Assembly: GCA_032768795.1 (NCBI GenBank)
Contig: CP136493.1
Location: 1,488,001-1,552,000 of the forward strand
DNA: 64,000 nt
Direction: 5' to 3'
Source: Tremella fuciformis
Taxonomy: Eukaryota > Basidiomycota > Tremellomycetes > Tremellales > Tremellaceae
The notes under the pieces are model-generated. The model was given only the letters and a program-made list of their open reading frames with translations, had not been told where the DNA came from and searched no databases. Shown piece by piece: positions 28,173-42,500 of this stretch (within the stretch, counting starts at the first letter, position 1; every line of letters begins with the position of its first letter). The position numbers and the translations under genes were made by a program.

Positions 28173-28869
28173 GGCGCCGGACATGTAACAGCAGATTCCA
28201 GCTAGGATCAGAGAGCAGGTCGAGGTCCCTGCGCTTCGGCGGCGGGTCTCGCCATGCAGTAGTGTTGTTCTCGCCCACTGACCGAGCATCAACTCCAAGA
28301 TTACAGTGCCGCACAGATTCCTCACCTTCCTTTGTTCGATCTGAAACACCTCGAATAGGGTCCTTGTGACTGACCTCGCCCCTACTCGGTCACTGTTTCA
28401 GATGGCAATCTTCACAAAGAAAGGCAAAAGTGAGGACGCTCCAAAAGGATGCAAGTCCAGCTCCAGGCCCGATGCACAGCCTACGAAGGACCACTGACCA
28501 TGAACAAAAGGCCTTTGGTTCAGGATGATGGCGAAGATGGAGCATCATCGCAGCTGTAGGTCCTGGAAGGTTCAGGGCTCCGAGTGCTGGCGAGAATGAC
28601 GATCTCCTTGCATCTATCTTGTCTGATTGTCTTGTTGTTCATAAAACGAACTCGTCGGCTGGCCGACCGAGTTTGTGCACCCAAAAAGCGGTCTGTTCCC
28701 CTCCGCTCCCAACATCTCACCTCCTTTCTACTTCTGCGCTTTCACGCCGCTCCATTGCGTTCAGCAAGGATCAATCCTCTCCGCACCTCCAGTTTATTAC
28801 GCCTGGTGCGCCCGATCAGCTAGCCTGATCATATCCTGTTGGAGTGAGCCACAAAAGCCCTTTCCAGAC
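28173..28869. other. intergenic between MMS2 and the unknown gene
   Basis: This is 697 bases between tandem plus-strand genes. The frame of the downstream gene stays open upstream of its chosen ATG to about 28675, but no better ATG is seen there. Nothing else protein-like or repetitive was found. Confidence 0.5.
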
Positions 28870-30470
28870 ATGCCGACCTTGACCCTCACGTCGTCCGGGA
28901 CGAATCAGCAGTCGATCCTGCCCGACCTCAAACCCAAATCCCCGCGACGATTCTTCGCCTTCTCACCACTCGGCTCAACCAGCTCACCTCACATGCCCAA
29001 GCTATCTTCTCCCGGCATGTCAGGTCACACCCCTCAGAGCTCTGTGAGCTCATCGGCATTGTATGGTCTGGGCGGAGGTGCCCAAGTTGTGCGCACGCCG
29101 AGCGAGGCGCGGCGCGGGATGAAGCACCAGCACCTAATCACTCGTCCCTCTTTACCATCTACGACGGAAGAGCGACCTCGCACGCCGTCCATCTCGCACG
29201 CGTCGGTGGGGAGGTCCACCCCTGCGCAGACATATGCCAAGGAGTATGCGAACTACGACGACATACCCGTGCCACCTGTACCTGTCACCGCGCCGATCCG
29301 CACCCGCCCTTCGCAGACTTCGCTCAGGAGGCTCTCGAAAAAATCAAGTATAGACGTGACCCTCAATCTCGATCTTGGCCCTTCCTTGTCGGCTTCCTTG
29401 CTTGAGAAACGCCATACGGCCCGGATGTCCGTCTCGCCCGCCACGCCCATCTCGGCCCCGGGTCCCACATCAATCACGCCACAAGTACCTCCCGCGCCAG
29501 CATTATCGTACAAGCCTGGTACCGCAGAAGGTACTTCTACCCTCAGCCGGCGGCTTACGGCTGCGCCACCGCCCAAAGCGTCCCTACCTCCTACACCATT
29601 CTCCGCCATACTGAAGAGCAAGACCACACGGACCGCCGTTGACGAGCATTCGGTCATCCTCGTCAACCTCGATTTTGCCTACTCGTCCAGCCTGCCAGTG
29701 AACAGCTCCCGCGTGACTCTCCCGCTGGACGTCCTGCAGCGCGGAGGGGCGTTCAGCAACTTGGTGCGATTCGTTGAAGATGCGTTAAAGACGGACGCAG
29801 ATGGGGAAGATGGGCCGGGCATGACGGATGGCAGTAGTGCGGACGAAAGCGAGCTGGAGAGCGATGCCGACGCGGATGCGGATGCAGAAGCAGCCGACGA
29901 GCTTGACAATCTCCTGCGGTGCGTGCACCCTCTGACTCGTCGTTCGCAAGCAGAGGGCTGATGAGCAGAGACGAATACTTCAAATCCCTCTGGGTGTCGT
30001 CGCCGACCGAACTTGGGGACCAATATGACGAAGTCCCCCCTGTACCGCCTGTCCCCGTGCGCGCTAAAGACCGGCCAAGCCCCACCGTGTCCACGGCCAA
30101 GCGCGCGGTGAGGCGGAATCAGTACACGCAACTGACGAAATTCCCCTCGCCCTCTTCGTCGTATACTCTGCAAAGCAACTTGCCGCTCAACGCACCTTCC
30201 ATTCAGTCTCGGAGGGCCTTCGCACCCCGTTTTCCGCTAAAGCTCGCCAAACCTAAAGGAACGGTTACTGAGGTGACCGTCCTCCTTCTGCGAGATGCGG
30301 TGCTGTACCATGCCATCGCCCAGCGCCTGATCAACGGCCGGTTCGGACCTCTGGACGGCAAGAGGAGGAAGGTCGAGGAGGAATGCGAGTGGCTGGGTAT
30401 GCGCAAACTCGCCGATGAGCTCGTCAGAGGGAAGAGCATGGTCTTGCATGGGGGCGACGGATACATATGA
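28870..30470 (+). CDS. protein of unknown function, possibly BTB-like C-terminus
   Basis: Two exons (28870-29918 and 29954-30470) joined across a 35-base intron give 521 residues. The intron carries a CTGAC branch-like sequence, and the join reads L-L-R-G-L-M-S-R-D-E-Y-F. The first 270 residues are disordered: Ser, Pro and Thr-rich, with P-V-P-P-V-P-V and S-L-R-R-L-S-K-K-S-S, a likely phosphorylation-rich region. The folded part has H-S-V-I-L-V-N-L-D-F-A-Y, P-L-D-V-L-Q-R-G-G-A-F-S-N-L-V-R-F-V-E-D, an acidic Asp-Ala repeat, and then T-V-L-L-L-R-D-A-V-L-Y-H-A-I-A-Q-R-L. It ends with V-E-E-E-C-E-W-L-G-M. A strand, then P-x-D-V-L, then a late helix E-E-C-E-W-L-G-M is loosely like BTB/tetramerisation domains, but this is only a suggestion. 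It converges on DYN1 with 83 bases between stops. Confidence 0.75.
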
Positions 30471-30553
30471 TCTACACCGAGGCCGAAGCTGTGTCTCTTG
30501 TTGTCATTGGGAAATCTGCATGCACATGCGTATACTCGGTCCTCTACGAATGA

Positions 30554-33500
30554 TCAGGCAGCGATGAGGCACACGCCTCGCTGTGCAAAGATAGCTTGCG
30601 GCACTCCGGCCGTTGACACATCTACGGAGAAGAGGACGTCTTTCCTCTCGCTGTTGAGATACACGGGCAAATTGACAGGGCTCGTGAGTGACGGAAGTGC
30701 GTCGAAGCGATACCAGACAATCCAGCAAGTAGGCAGCGAGGTCGACTCGCCGTCGTTGAGCATCAAGCCTCCAGAGATATGAGCGCCTTCCAGCTTGAGG
30801 CCTGAAATGATCAGCGCCAGGGCCTTGTAACCGATTCTCATTACTGACCTTCAATGCCGTATCTGTGATCTCCATGTCCCTCGCGGAATTCGAGCCGCAT
30901 TGCGAGCTGCTCTAACGACCAGCCATTGGCATGCGCCACTGTTTGCCGTGTAGCCGTGATGTAAGCCTCAGGTTGGAAGAGTTTGCCGATGCATATCTGT
31001 GATGCAAGCCTGCCTCCTGACGCAACGTCCTCGAGCTGGGTCAGGCGCGATGCCAAGTCGCTGATGAAGGACGGGGGCGTAGTACTGGAAAGCGATTTGT
31101 ATCTCAGCCAGTGCCGCGGCGTCGTCGCTGTCGAAATCAGCACTATTGTTTGACTCAACCATATGACCACTCACCTCGATTTAGATCCGTGATCAGGTTC
31201 CGCATCTCGTTGGTTTGAGCCCGCTTACTGTCGCACACCTCAATCAGATCAGACAGATCTCGCCGGACAATGTGAAGCAATCGGGATCCCGTAGATGCTT
31301 CTCTGAGGAAAAATCGAGCGAGGGGTCCGTCAGGTGCGGTTACCTCGCTCAGGTTGTTTGGCAGACTTTTAAGCCATCCTTCGGCTTGTGCCTTCAAAGT
31401 CGACATCCAGACAGGTGAGCCTGAAGGGGCCGTTGAAGAAGCCGCCAGGATATCGTCTTCATCATCGAGGGTTCTCATCTTCCGTAGTTTTGTGATGACA
31501 GCTTCGCCTAAAAATCAGTGACCAGTCCAATCTGTCACGATCTACATACCTTGCGCGGCCGCAACAAGCAGTTCTGCGGATGCAGGGAGACCCAGCCAAG
31601 CCGGTGGCTCACGTTCTGGCAGATCGTGTGCCCATTGAACGTAATGCGGCATCTGCGACCCCTCCGGTCCGGCCAACCCGCCATTATCGCCCTCGATAAG
31701 CTTGAAGTTTGCGTCATAGGCTCTAGGAGTGAAGATTCCCTCCACAAAGGCGTCGACAGTCCTTTGATCGAAGTCCGAGTCAACTCGACCGCCGTATACC
31801 GCTTGCTTGATCAACGTCCGCAGAGCAGTCCACGGAATCTGAGCAGGATCGACATTTGCTTTTCCCTTTGCAAGACCGCTCAGCCATGAATCGATGGTGT
31901 CAAGAGCCGCTTCGAAGTCGGAATCGTTGAACTCATACGCTTTAGTCCAGCCCAACGGCAGGTAGCGTAGACGTTCTTGCACAACCGCATGGAACCACGC
32001 TAGAAGGAAGAATAATCGCGATTTCTCTGCTGGGCCGGACGCGATTCGGGATTGGGACAAATTCTGCAGCGAGTCGAGCAGATTGGCGCGGACACCGGGA
32101 GGCGGCTCGTTCATGATGATTCTGGATTGACGCAAAATATTGACGGGGATCACTGGAGATGTCTCCATTGTGAGGAAGAGTCGGAAGTTACGGTTGGGAG
32201 AGAGACTGTGCAGCCGTTTCTCCAGCTGGCTCAACCAAGCGGGGGAGAGATGAACGTTCTTGAGCAGTACCCAGGACCCTGCACGAGCAGCATTGGCTAT
32301 CGCTTGGTCGGCGAGCGAGAAGCCCTCCACGGATCCCATCGCCACAGATACGCACGAGGCGCCGACGGTCTTGCATAGGTTGTCCACTCGGTAACTAGCA
32401 TCGTACCCCGGTACGGATGCGAGCGCCACAGGGTTGTTGGGGGAGATCTCGTTCGACACCACCTTTCGAAGATCGGCATCGGTCTCGTCCATCAGGCTGA
32501 GTCCGAATGACTGGTCGGCGAATTCGGAGAGTGCTGATAGCAGTCGGTCGGGTCGGAACATCTTGATGACGGTGACAAGCCGTGCTGCTACTACGAGGCC
32601 TCTTTGTCAGTATCAATGAAGTTTAACTGCGTGCTACTCACCATCGGCCGGTCCCCAAGGCCATGGCATGAGTTTTGCAGACAGCTTGGGGGCGGAAAAG
32701 AAAGCCGCCCAATCGGCGCTATGAGCGGAAAGATCATCTTCCAGGGTTTTGGCGACTCCTTGACCCAGATGACTATCGAGCGCGCGTCTCTGCTCCGGCG
32801 TCACCTTCACTTCGCCCGTCGTTGAGCCGGATGGGACCTCCAGAACGGCATCCAATTCGTCTGAGATGGTCAAGCCAATCTCCCCGGCGAGCCGCATTTT
32901 GGCCAGTGAGACGGTCAAAATCGGATAGTCGGAATGCAACAGTGCCCGAGAGGTTCGCTTGTACGCGACCAGGAAGAGATCGTCGAAAAGTATCTGTCTC
33001 CTCGAGGTGGCATCGGTGACTTTTTGAAGTCTCGGATTCTGCAGCAGGACTGAGTCGAAGATCTCGAGGAAGTAATCCAGCGAGAACTGGTAAAAGTGAT
33101 TCACTCCGGCAAGTTGTTCCAAAGTGAAGTAGATGCTGCTGCAAGCCTGAGCCAGCGGGGCGTACTCTGCAGTCACTTGATCGACCTCTCGCATGACCGC
33201 TTCGGTGTCGTCTACCTTTCGACTTATCTCGGCCGCTTCCTTTTTCAGCGTCTCTAGAGTCCCGATTACCTTGTCATCGTCGAGAATCGACCCCTCGGAA
33301 TCGTTCAAGGCTTGCAAGAGAGACTTCTCGAGATGACGCAAACGCAGGCGGAATTCGCCCTGTAGCTTGATGAGATCTTGGCGCTTCTGATCGACTTCGG
33401 GACGTTCAGCACGGAGGACCTTGTCCAGCGCCTGACTTTGGAGACTGGCTCGCGTCATCGTGAAGTTGACAAAAGTCACCCGAGAGCAAATGTCGGGTGG

Positions 33501-36500
33501 GAATTCGACAGACGGATCTCGGGTCGACAGGAACATGGTGAACGCCGGTGAGAAATCGATATCCTGGTTCCCGATGCGAATAAGAACACGGCCACCTGTG
33601 CGACGAAGCTCGCGATTGAGCACAGAGTTGAGTATAGGATCAAGATTTTCGACGTCCTGAATCAGCAGCGGGTTGCCGAAACGCAGGGCACTCTCTAGGT
33701 TCTTCAGGAACGACTCGTCGTGGAAGCTGGTCACGGTGATCTTGCGATCCTTGTATTCGTTCTGCAAGAAATTGACCGCCTGGCCCGTCGGATCAACGAT
33801 CAGCGGGTATCGGTGGTACCTCTTGAGCATGACCGCGTTCTCAAGGCATAGACTATCGTTGGGGAGAGCGTTGGCCTGCCAGCCCAACCGTTGATCGGCG
33901 GTAGAGAGGAACTCAGGCAAGGCAAGATCGGCTTTGTAGGTTATACCAGCGGCCGAGAGATGCTCGAACCATTCCGTCCGCATTGAGTCTCGGTAGCGCT
34001 GGTCGAAGAAGCCGCTATAGGCCAAGAAGGCGGCTGATACCAGAACATCACCAACGATAGTGCTCATCTCGGCTTCAAAGGTCTTGCTGCCATTGTCCCA
34101 GCGCTCCTGCTCGGATGACAAGCTCTGCAGGAGGGTCATGCTTCGGTCCACCCGACTCTGTACACGGTCCATTTCGGTCTTGATAGACTGCGTCTCACTG
34201 ATAAGGAGAGCGTATTCCTCCTTATAGCGAGCTATGCTTGCCTCGAGCTCAGCCACGGTCTCTTCCACCACCTTGGCCTGCTGCTTGGTTGTTTCGGCCT
34301 GCTTTTCGAGGGAAGCGACTTCCTGGCGCAGAGGAGCGACCTTGTCGAGGATCTCGGAGAAGCGCACCTGTGCAATCACCCACTGGACGAGGGGTCCGCA
34401 AGCGCGACTGGCGCGGTTGACCGTTTCGAAGTTGAACGCTGGCTTGCCAATATAGTCACGCATCATTCGGTCGCGAACAGACTTAGGCATCTTTTTCGTG
34501 TCGAAATTCTGGATGCTGCTAATGAAGTCTTCGCGCCGAATGATGCTTTGTACTGCCTTCCAACTATCTATCTGATGTCCCAGCACCGAGCAGGCCGACT
34601 CCATAGCTAGTTTGACGGCTTCGGGAGGGTTGGCCATAGATCTGACTTCAGACAGATGTTGCTTTTTGATATTTCCTACGGCGGCGAGTGCCTCGAGGAC
34701 CGCCGGTTCAGCTTGCGCGAGGTCCTCCTTGACAACATCTGAGCGCTGTCGGATGTATTCGTCCTGCTGCTCGAGCGCGGCTCTGATCTCGATGGAAGCG
34801 ACCTTCTTAGCCTCCGCCTCTTGCTGATCAGCTACCATTTGACGCAGCTTCTGGTTGGCCTCTGCATTCTTAGCCTCCAACTGCTTCGACTTTGCCGCCA
34901 GACTCGTTCTAAGCTCTTCGACCTGGCTGACGGTATCGCGCAGCTTGTCCAGACCAACGTTAAGGTGTCTCTGTTGCTCTTCGAGCTCTTCCTTCTTCTC
35001 GTTGAACAGCCGCACGTAATGATTGATGCTGCCTGTCAGTCCTCAGTTCGGTCGGGAGGTACTCACAAGTCCAGGAAGTGCCTTGGCGTGATGTGATTTC
35101 GCTTGCCCTGGGTCCGAGCCAGCCTCGCAGTGATACTTCTCATGGATTGATGCACGAACACCATGGCATTGATGACGGCTTCGCGATGAGTGGGAATGTC
35201 GGGCAGAGCTTCATACTTGGCAGGGAACGGCATTGGAGGGCTCCACGAAGCTCGTTCCAGGTCAAGAGTCTGCGTGAATTCAAATCCGACTTGGTAAAGG
35301 GCCTGATCGGACCAATTGCCAAACCAGTCCAAGACGCATCTGTTGAAAAGCGCTGGAGACGTTGCCGCACGCGAAGCTAGTCCCTCGGCGGGTGGGTTCA
35401 TGGTGAACACGATGTGAAGGTTGCGCGCAACTTGTTGTGTGAACCATCGGTACAGTTCTTCATGTGAATCGAGCATGAGCCCGTCTCTTTGCGAACCTTC
35501 CTTGCAGGCGGTCATGAGGGCCGCATGCTCGTCGCCTTCGAAAAGGCCGGGTACCTCGGCATTGGCGAGCAAGGTGTTCATTCGCTCGAGGAAGCCAGAG
35601 TCGAGTACGTTCGACTCGTCCATGATGAAGCAGATCTTCTCGCCCTTGCATCCGGCGCGGCGCAAGACCGTGCGCAAATCTTCGTCGAAGTCTTCGCCAG
35701 TGTATTTGTTTGAGACCTTGATCTGGAATATGCTGAGACCGTTCATCCAGGCTACAAAGCGGGACAATGTGGTCTGCTGTCAGCGCCATCAGGCCGACAG
35801 AGCTCACCTTTCCGCCTCCGCTAACACCGATAAGCAAGAGATGCCCTTGAACTTGTCGGAAGACTCGGTCGATGCGGAGCACATGATCCAAGACGTCGTT
35901 GAAGAGTACGAGGGGAACGTCTAGCTCCTCCTCGTGGAAGACCTTCAAGCGAGCTTTTGTGTATTCTCTAAGCTGCTCACGATCGACTGGGATGTAATGC
36001 CTGGAGGTCCAGTTTGAGAACAGAATGGGTCGCTGAAGGGCTTCGCCCATGTCGACAGTGGGGAAGTGATCCCGTGCAATGGCATTGATGGTGTCGTCTG
36101 TCCATCGCTTCTCGTCGCTCGCCACCAGTCTGTCTTGGAACAAGCGCAAGGCCTCATGCGCCCATACGCGGACCAAGCCTTCGCTCGAAAGGGTCTCGAG
36201 AGGTTTGAGTGCCTCGTATATACCTCTGCTCCAGCGGGTCAGCTCTCGGGGACTATAGATATAGTGAGCTTGGATGTCGGCGGTGAATCGGGTCTGAGAT
36301 GCTCGATAGAAGGCCACCATCGCGTTCGTCAACGCGTTCGCCTGTCCTCTAAGGGAAGGCACCACTTTCAAGAGCGCACGGTTGAACGTCCCGTAAATCT
36401 GTTTGAGCGAGGTCTCACCGGGATAGTCCACCAGCACGACCGGAGCATGGCGTAAGAACCGATGACTGAGCGGAACTCGACCTGGATCCGTCGGCGGATT

Positions 36501-39500
36501 GCAGGCTCCGACAAATTGTATGCGTTCCATAGTGACCCAGGCGAGGTCGCTAGTCCGCCAGAAGCCGTTGTTCTCGATTAATTGGCGGAGGAAGGAGATG
36601 ACGCGCTGAGTTCCATACTGGTCCAAGGACGGCAGGTTGATTTCGTCGCAGAAAACGACGAGCCATCTGCCGATTTGCGTCGGCGCAAGTACGACTCCGT
36701 TGGGCGTTTTGCGATACTCGCAATACTGTTCCATGATCTTTAGTATGAGCTCAGGAGTGGTGGCGCTGGAGAAGTTGAGGCCGACTACTTCGAGATTTGG
36801 CAGCTTGCGTAGCGCACTGAACAATGTCATTGTTTTACCCGAACCAGGCGGGCCGCACAAAATGAGAGGCTTGTGTTCCGCGAGCCAGCTGTACAGAACT
36901 TCCTCATGCCGAATCGTATCCACAGTCGGTATAACGATGTCTGAGGCAGTGATGGCATGGGTTTCCACCTCTATGGCCGGCACGCGAGACTGCCAGGACG
37001 TCCACTGGCCGGTTGCGACGTCGACGTCGTAGTCGATGAGGATGTCGCCTGTCCCTGCCGGTGGCAATTCGATGCCGGACTGTAGCTGGAGATGGCGGCA
37101 TAGACCCTCTCTAGCTTCTAGTCTGGAGTCTCCACAAAAAGCCCAAACAACGTTGAGTAGTAGTCGCCGTAGGACGTAGGAATCGACCTTATCTACCGAA
37201 AGCGGGAAATCAGGATGGCGATTGTTGTACTCGAGAACGTTGCGAATGGTTGCTCTCAACAAGGAGAACAAGGTGTTGAGCGCACGAATTGGTGTGAAAT
37301 CCATGATATGCTGACTCGTCGAGGCAAAGTGCAATGCGGACATCACTAGACCGCCTTCTTCAAAGTGCTTACCGACAAGCAGCACCATCTGTTGCTGCGC
37401 GTCGGATTGACTGGACGAAGCCCCTTGTTCAGTGATCTCGTCGTCATCACCACCAATCGATGCTTGGCTGAGTTGCTGCAGCTGATTTTTGGACATCATT
37501 GCTGTTGACACGATGTCATCGCTGAAGAAAATCATACCGCAGCGACTGACGGTGGCCAAGGTGGCGTATCGCAGATGCTCGACTTCAAACATCACACGAA
37601 CATTGGGCGGCAGGTTCAGGCGCTCTCCGTTTGGCAGGGTCAAGAGCTTGTTATCGTCCAAAACACTGCACGTTAGCAAGACGCTGTCCTTGCTGACTAT
37701 AGTACCGACCTGTTGAGATTCTCAACCCATTCCGGGTCAACGTCACCGTCAAAGACAATCCAGTGCCGCTTGGTCGTCTCACCTCTGACATTGTCGACAA
37801 TCTTTCGTAAAATATGGGTGAATAGACCGTCATTCCATTCTCGAGTCGTGGGATCGAGCGTGCCGTACAGAGATTCTTTGTCGATCGCTTTCGGATCAAT
37901 CGAGTACGAGGTTCCCTCCACACCGTCCACACGCTCGAGAGCCTCGAGGAGCACCTGCCAAGCTTGTGATTTGCCTGTGCCAGAAGGACCGACCAGCATG
38001 AGGCCGTGCGAAATCATCTGTATCTGATACAATTGGACGACTTTGTCGACCCAAGTTTCTCCCGGCACAAGGAATCGCTCGGCGCAGACCTCCACGACCT
38101 TCGCTCTGAGGGTATCCAGCTCCGCCGGCACATAGACGATGCCAGGGAAGACATCCTGCAGCAACCTCAACTTCAGCGGGATCCTGAGGCAAAGCACAAC
38201 ACAACTTACGATTTCAGGAGACCAACGTCATCGGCAACGAGCTTGGGCACGATCGTCTCAGTCACAGACTGGATCATGATTTGTTGCTCCGATTTCAATC
38301 CATCGGTGTCATCTGCTGTCGAACTGGAGTGACGATCGCGTTTCAGTATGCCTGCGGCCGAGAGCACACTTTTGAGAGCTCGTAAGCCGAAGTCATAGTG
38401 CGGTTGCGCAGAGAGCTGTTCGGAGCAAAGATTGAAGAAGGGCACGACTTTGGAGGCCAGCTTCTCGGCGGTCCTGAAGCCCTTCGAGAACAGAAGGACT
38501 TGCGCGATGAGCTCCTGGTCGGGTCGAGTCATCGCCATACTCCTGAAAAGCTTCTTTAGATTGTCGGGCAGATTTGAGCGACCAGCATACCCCGGATTCA
38601 TCGTGATGAAAATGCCGGTCCGTGGGTTCACCTTGAGCTTCTTGCCTACTATTTCTACCTCGGCATTGGGATTGGACACACCGTCAGACAGGCCCTGCTG
38701 GATGGTCTGCACCTGCTGCGATACAGCGGACAGAATCCGCTCTTCCAGTCTGTTGAACTCGTCGAAGCAACCCCATGCACCGACTTGACAAAGACCAACA
38801 AAGATGCGGCCCATGGCTTGAAAGTCGAAAGTCTCGTCACAACAAAAGACGAGCACAAAGCGGCCTAGCTGCACGCCAAGAGCCTTGACTGACTCAGTCT
38901 TGCCTGTGCCCGCGGGCCCGAAAGGTGACCCTCCAAGCTGACTGTTGAGTGCTTGCGTCAGGGTGAGATAACATCTATCGGTAAGGGGTGTCTGAACGAG
39001 TCGATCCGGAATGCCTAGGTATTCGTAACCATATGGGAAGATCGCATCCGCCATGCGTACCTGCATGCGCAGAAGCGGGTCTTGTACGTTGTCGTCGTGG
39101 TAGAACCGCATATGATAGAGCCAGTCGAAGCTTGTGATGTCCCTTGTGCCATTGCTGATCAGACTCCGGATCACATCTCGTTGATGGACAAGTTCGGTGA
39201 TGAGGTGCTCGCACTTTCGTCGTTGAAGGATGGCGATGTCTTCTAGTACCGTATCTGCAAGAAGATCCAGCGTCTTGGCGATCAAGGTTAGGACCGCTGG
39301 AAGGGCATTGGAACCCAATCCGCGCTCGACGTGTTCGGTCCAAGCTGTCTGCACTGCAAGAACAACCAGTTGCGCGGGATATGAATCGACCCATGCGAGG
39401 AGTGATTGCAAAGACAGATCCTTGTCTACGTCGAACAGGATACGCAACTCCGTCAAAGCTCGCATGAGGAGCTCCGCCAAAGATATTCGCATCTCGGATT

Positions 39501-42500
39501 CAACTTTGGCAAGCCAGTCGTTGATCTGTGGGAAATCTTTCAGAAGTATCGGTGATCGGAAAGCGACTTCCTCAGCCTCGCGCGAGGCGAATCCGAGCAG
39601 CATCGTCTCGTCGTCGTCCAATTGCAAAGTCGAAATGCCCGCGAACATCTTCTTGAGGTGCTTCATGACACGCCTGATGTCCTTCGAGTTGCCGATGATT
39701 TCCAAAAGGTCCTCATCACCAACGAAATAGAAGCGCGGGAATGACGAGCGTTCTTCCTCCAGATACTCACCCAAGGCTTTCTGGATTTTCGTGAGGAGGT
39801 CTGCCAGGCGTTCGAGACTCTTCTGTATGCCAGGGATGTTGAGGATCTCAAGGACGAAAGGCGATTTGCCGACCTTCTTCATGACGGTCAGGAACTCCGA
39901 GTTGATATTTTGGAAGCGGGCGCTCTCGACTGGCAGGAGATGTTTGATGTCCGCACTGCCCGTAAAAATGCCTTCGAGATAGACCCATTGTCGCTGGACG
40001 TCGATCCAGACGTCGAAAAGGACGTGCACGCGATTGAGCTTCTCTTCCCACGACATCGCGTCTTCCTCGAAAACGCGATAGTATGGTGAAAGCTTCATGG
40101 CGGATAGTGAGTTGAGGTGTTCGCCACACTTGTTGAAGAGGTCATCCCAGCCCCTGATTAAACGACACTTGTTCTGATAGTTGACGAGATCGAGGGAGTA
40201 TGAAGTCCAGGACTCTCGGACCTGTTTGAGGAACTCTTCGAGTGCCATCTGGGAATCAGCCTTGGATATATTGTGGATTCGGAGAGGCGCACCTCGCCCT
40301 GTGCCTGGGTCACCACTTCCTTGATCAACTGCTCGTTGCGCCGCAGATCAAGATCATAGACTTGTCCAAGAGTCATTCTGTTGGTCACAATCGAGCTCAG
40401 GCTCACAGAGGACGACCCACGAGGACTGAAGACCTCCCGGGAGCCGTAAGGTCTTGTATAGCTTTGCCCAATGCCTATCTCTCAACGCCTCCGATTTCAT
40501 CTCAGAGATGAGAGCATTGGCTTTGAGAAGGCTCTTGAGCGTCTCCTGCACATATTCGTATGCAGCATATTGTCGCATCCTGGATGGCATATCTCGCGTA
40601 GAAGATAAGATGGCGTCGAGCTCTTGCCTTAGCTTGCGAGGCTGGACCGCGGTCCAGAGCATCTCCCGGACTTGCCCAATACGATTCCAGACTCCGGACA
40701 AGGCGGTCCAGACTCCCTTGAGATCACGCAGCTCTTCCGAAACGGGTTCGAGTCTGTCGTCTTTGATGTGCTCGAGACCCAGTGCCTCTTTGGCCCGGTG
40801 CACCAAGTCATACTCTTCGATCAAGCGGGCGAGACGTGCTTCGAACACGTTGAGGGTGTTCATGGCCGTCTCTGCCTTGATGCTCCCCTGCAGAGGCTTA
40901 TTCGCGTCCCACTCTGAAAGGAATTCTCTTATTCGCCCGTCCACGACCTGATCCTCAGACACGATTTTCAGCTGAAGCCCCGCTGACAGATCAGCTCATC
41001 TCGTGAAGTCCGGATAATCGCGCCGACATACCGACTTGCTCCTGGATGGAATCGTCCTTGCGCTTGAGAATATCAGTAAAGGCGCTCCATTCCCCTTGCA
41101 CCTGATCCACATAGAGCCAATCTGGACCGAAGGCGAATCGTTGGCGCTCCAAAGTCTTTTGACCAGCCACAAATTCGTCGATGTCAGGTCCCCAGGTAGC
41201 GACTTTGCGCTTCAGGTCCTGTACGAGAGTGATGAAAGAAACGGCTTGAGCTGTGGATGTGCTGTCAATCGAGAGCAGTTCAAGATCGGACCGGCTTTTG
41301 GAGATGGCCGCATATGTGTCCTTCATGGCAGTGCCAAGGCGAACGCCGTATCGTGCGAGCAACTCGCGTTGCCACGAGTCATATTTCGCATTGACCTTGC
41401 TCTGAGCATTGGCATAGTCAATAGCAATGACTCCAAAGTTCTTGCGGGTGTCTGAGGTATCAAATGTCGAACGGGCCTGTCGTATGTCCGCCAATAGCTC
41501 TCCCCATTGGGACAGAGACTCTCCGAGCCGGGAGTAGACATCGTCCGCTTCGAGATCCCACAATGACTGAAAGCGCAGCCATTTATCGACGTACTCGCTC
41601 ACTGACTGAACCTTCTGCTCGATCAATTCGAGCGGCTTGGCGAGGGTTTGCCTGTCCAATGTGGTCAAGATAGACATGTATGTCAGGTCGTCTCCCGGCA
41701 CGTCGTCTGTCTGAAGGCTGATCTCGTATCGCGAGCTGCGCACGATTGGAAGATCGCATACGATCCCGAGCGCGTCTTGATATTGATACAGCCATTCGGC
41801 TCTGGCGATCTCGATAGGCGGATCCAAGTAGATAACTTGATTCCGAATGCGTATCTCGTGCAGAAGGGGCTCGAGAGAGAGATCAGAGTGACCTGAAAGG
41901 TCTTGCACGTCTCCGTTGACCAGACCTGCGTTATCTGAGTTCCCAAACTCCTCGCACCAGGCGTTGATGGCGTGACTTAGACGAGTCGACAGAACAGCGG
42001 TGATACGACCGTTCAGGATTGCTACCCACGCATCGAGGTTGCTGTAATTCTCGAGGTTTAGGTGGTCCACCTATGGTCAGGCTTTTAATCAAGGACTTGA
42101 GCACAAACTCACCGTTTTCTGTATATGGGTCAGCAGATCGGTGAACGCCTGTGTGGTAAATGGGCAGATTCTCAGTTCTTCGACCAAGTCTGCGATGTTC
42201 CGGCCGATCTCGATCACCGCAGCAGCCTTGTCTTGAAGCAGGGACGTGACGCTGGCGAACTCCCGGACGAAGACAAAGTGACGGCTCTCCCGAGCATCCC
42301 CTCCTGACAGTAGGCGATGGCCATCATATGCGTTGATGAGATGATCCCAGTGCATATTCATGCCTGCTGTTAGCGTTGACTTCAAAAGAGCGCTCACCCT
42401 TTGCAATCATTTGCTGAGTGTGAGTTCTGTAGCTAGACAAAAGCATCGCCACGTCCTCATCGCGGTCGATCTGCTCGATCGTTTGGGTGTATACGCGGAC

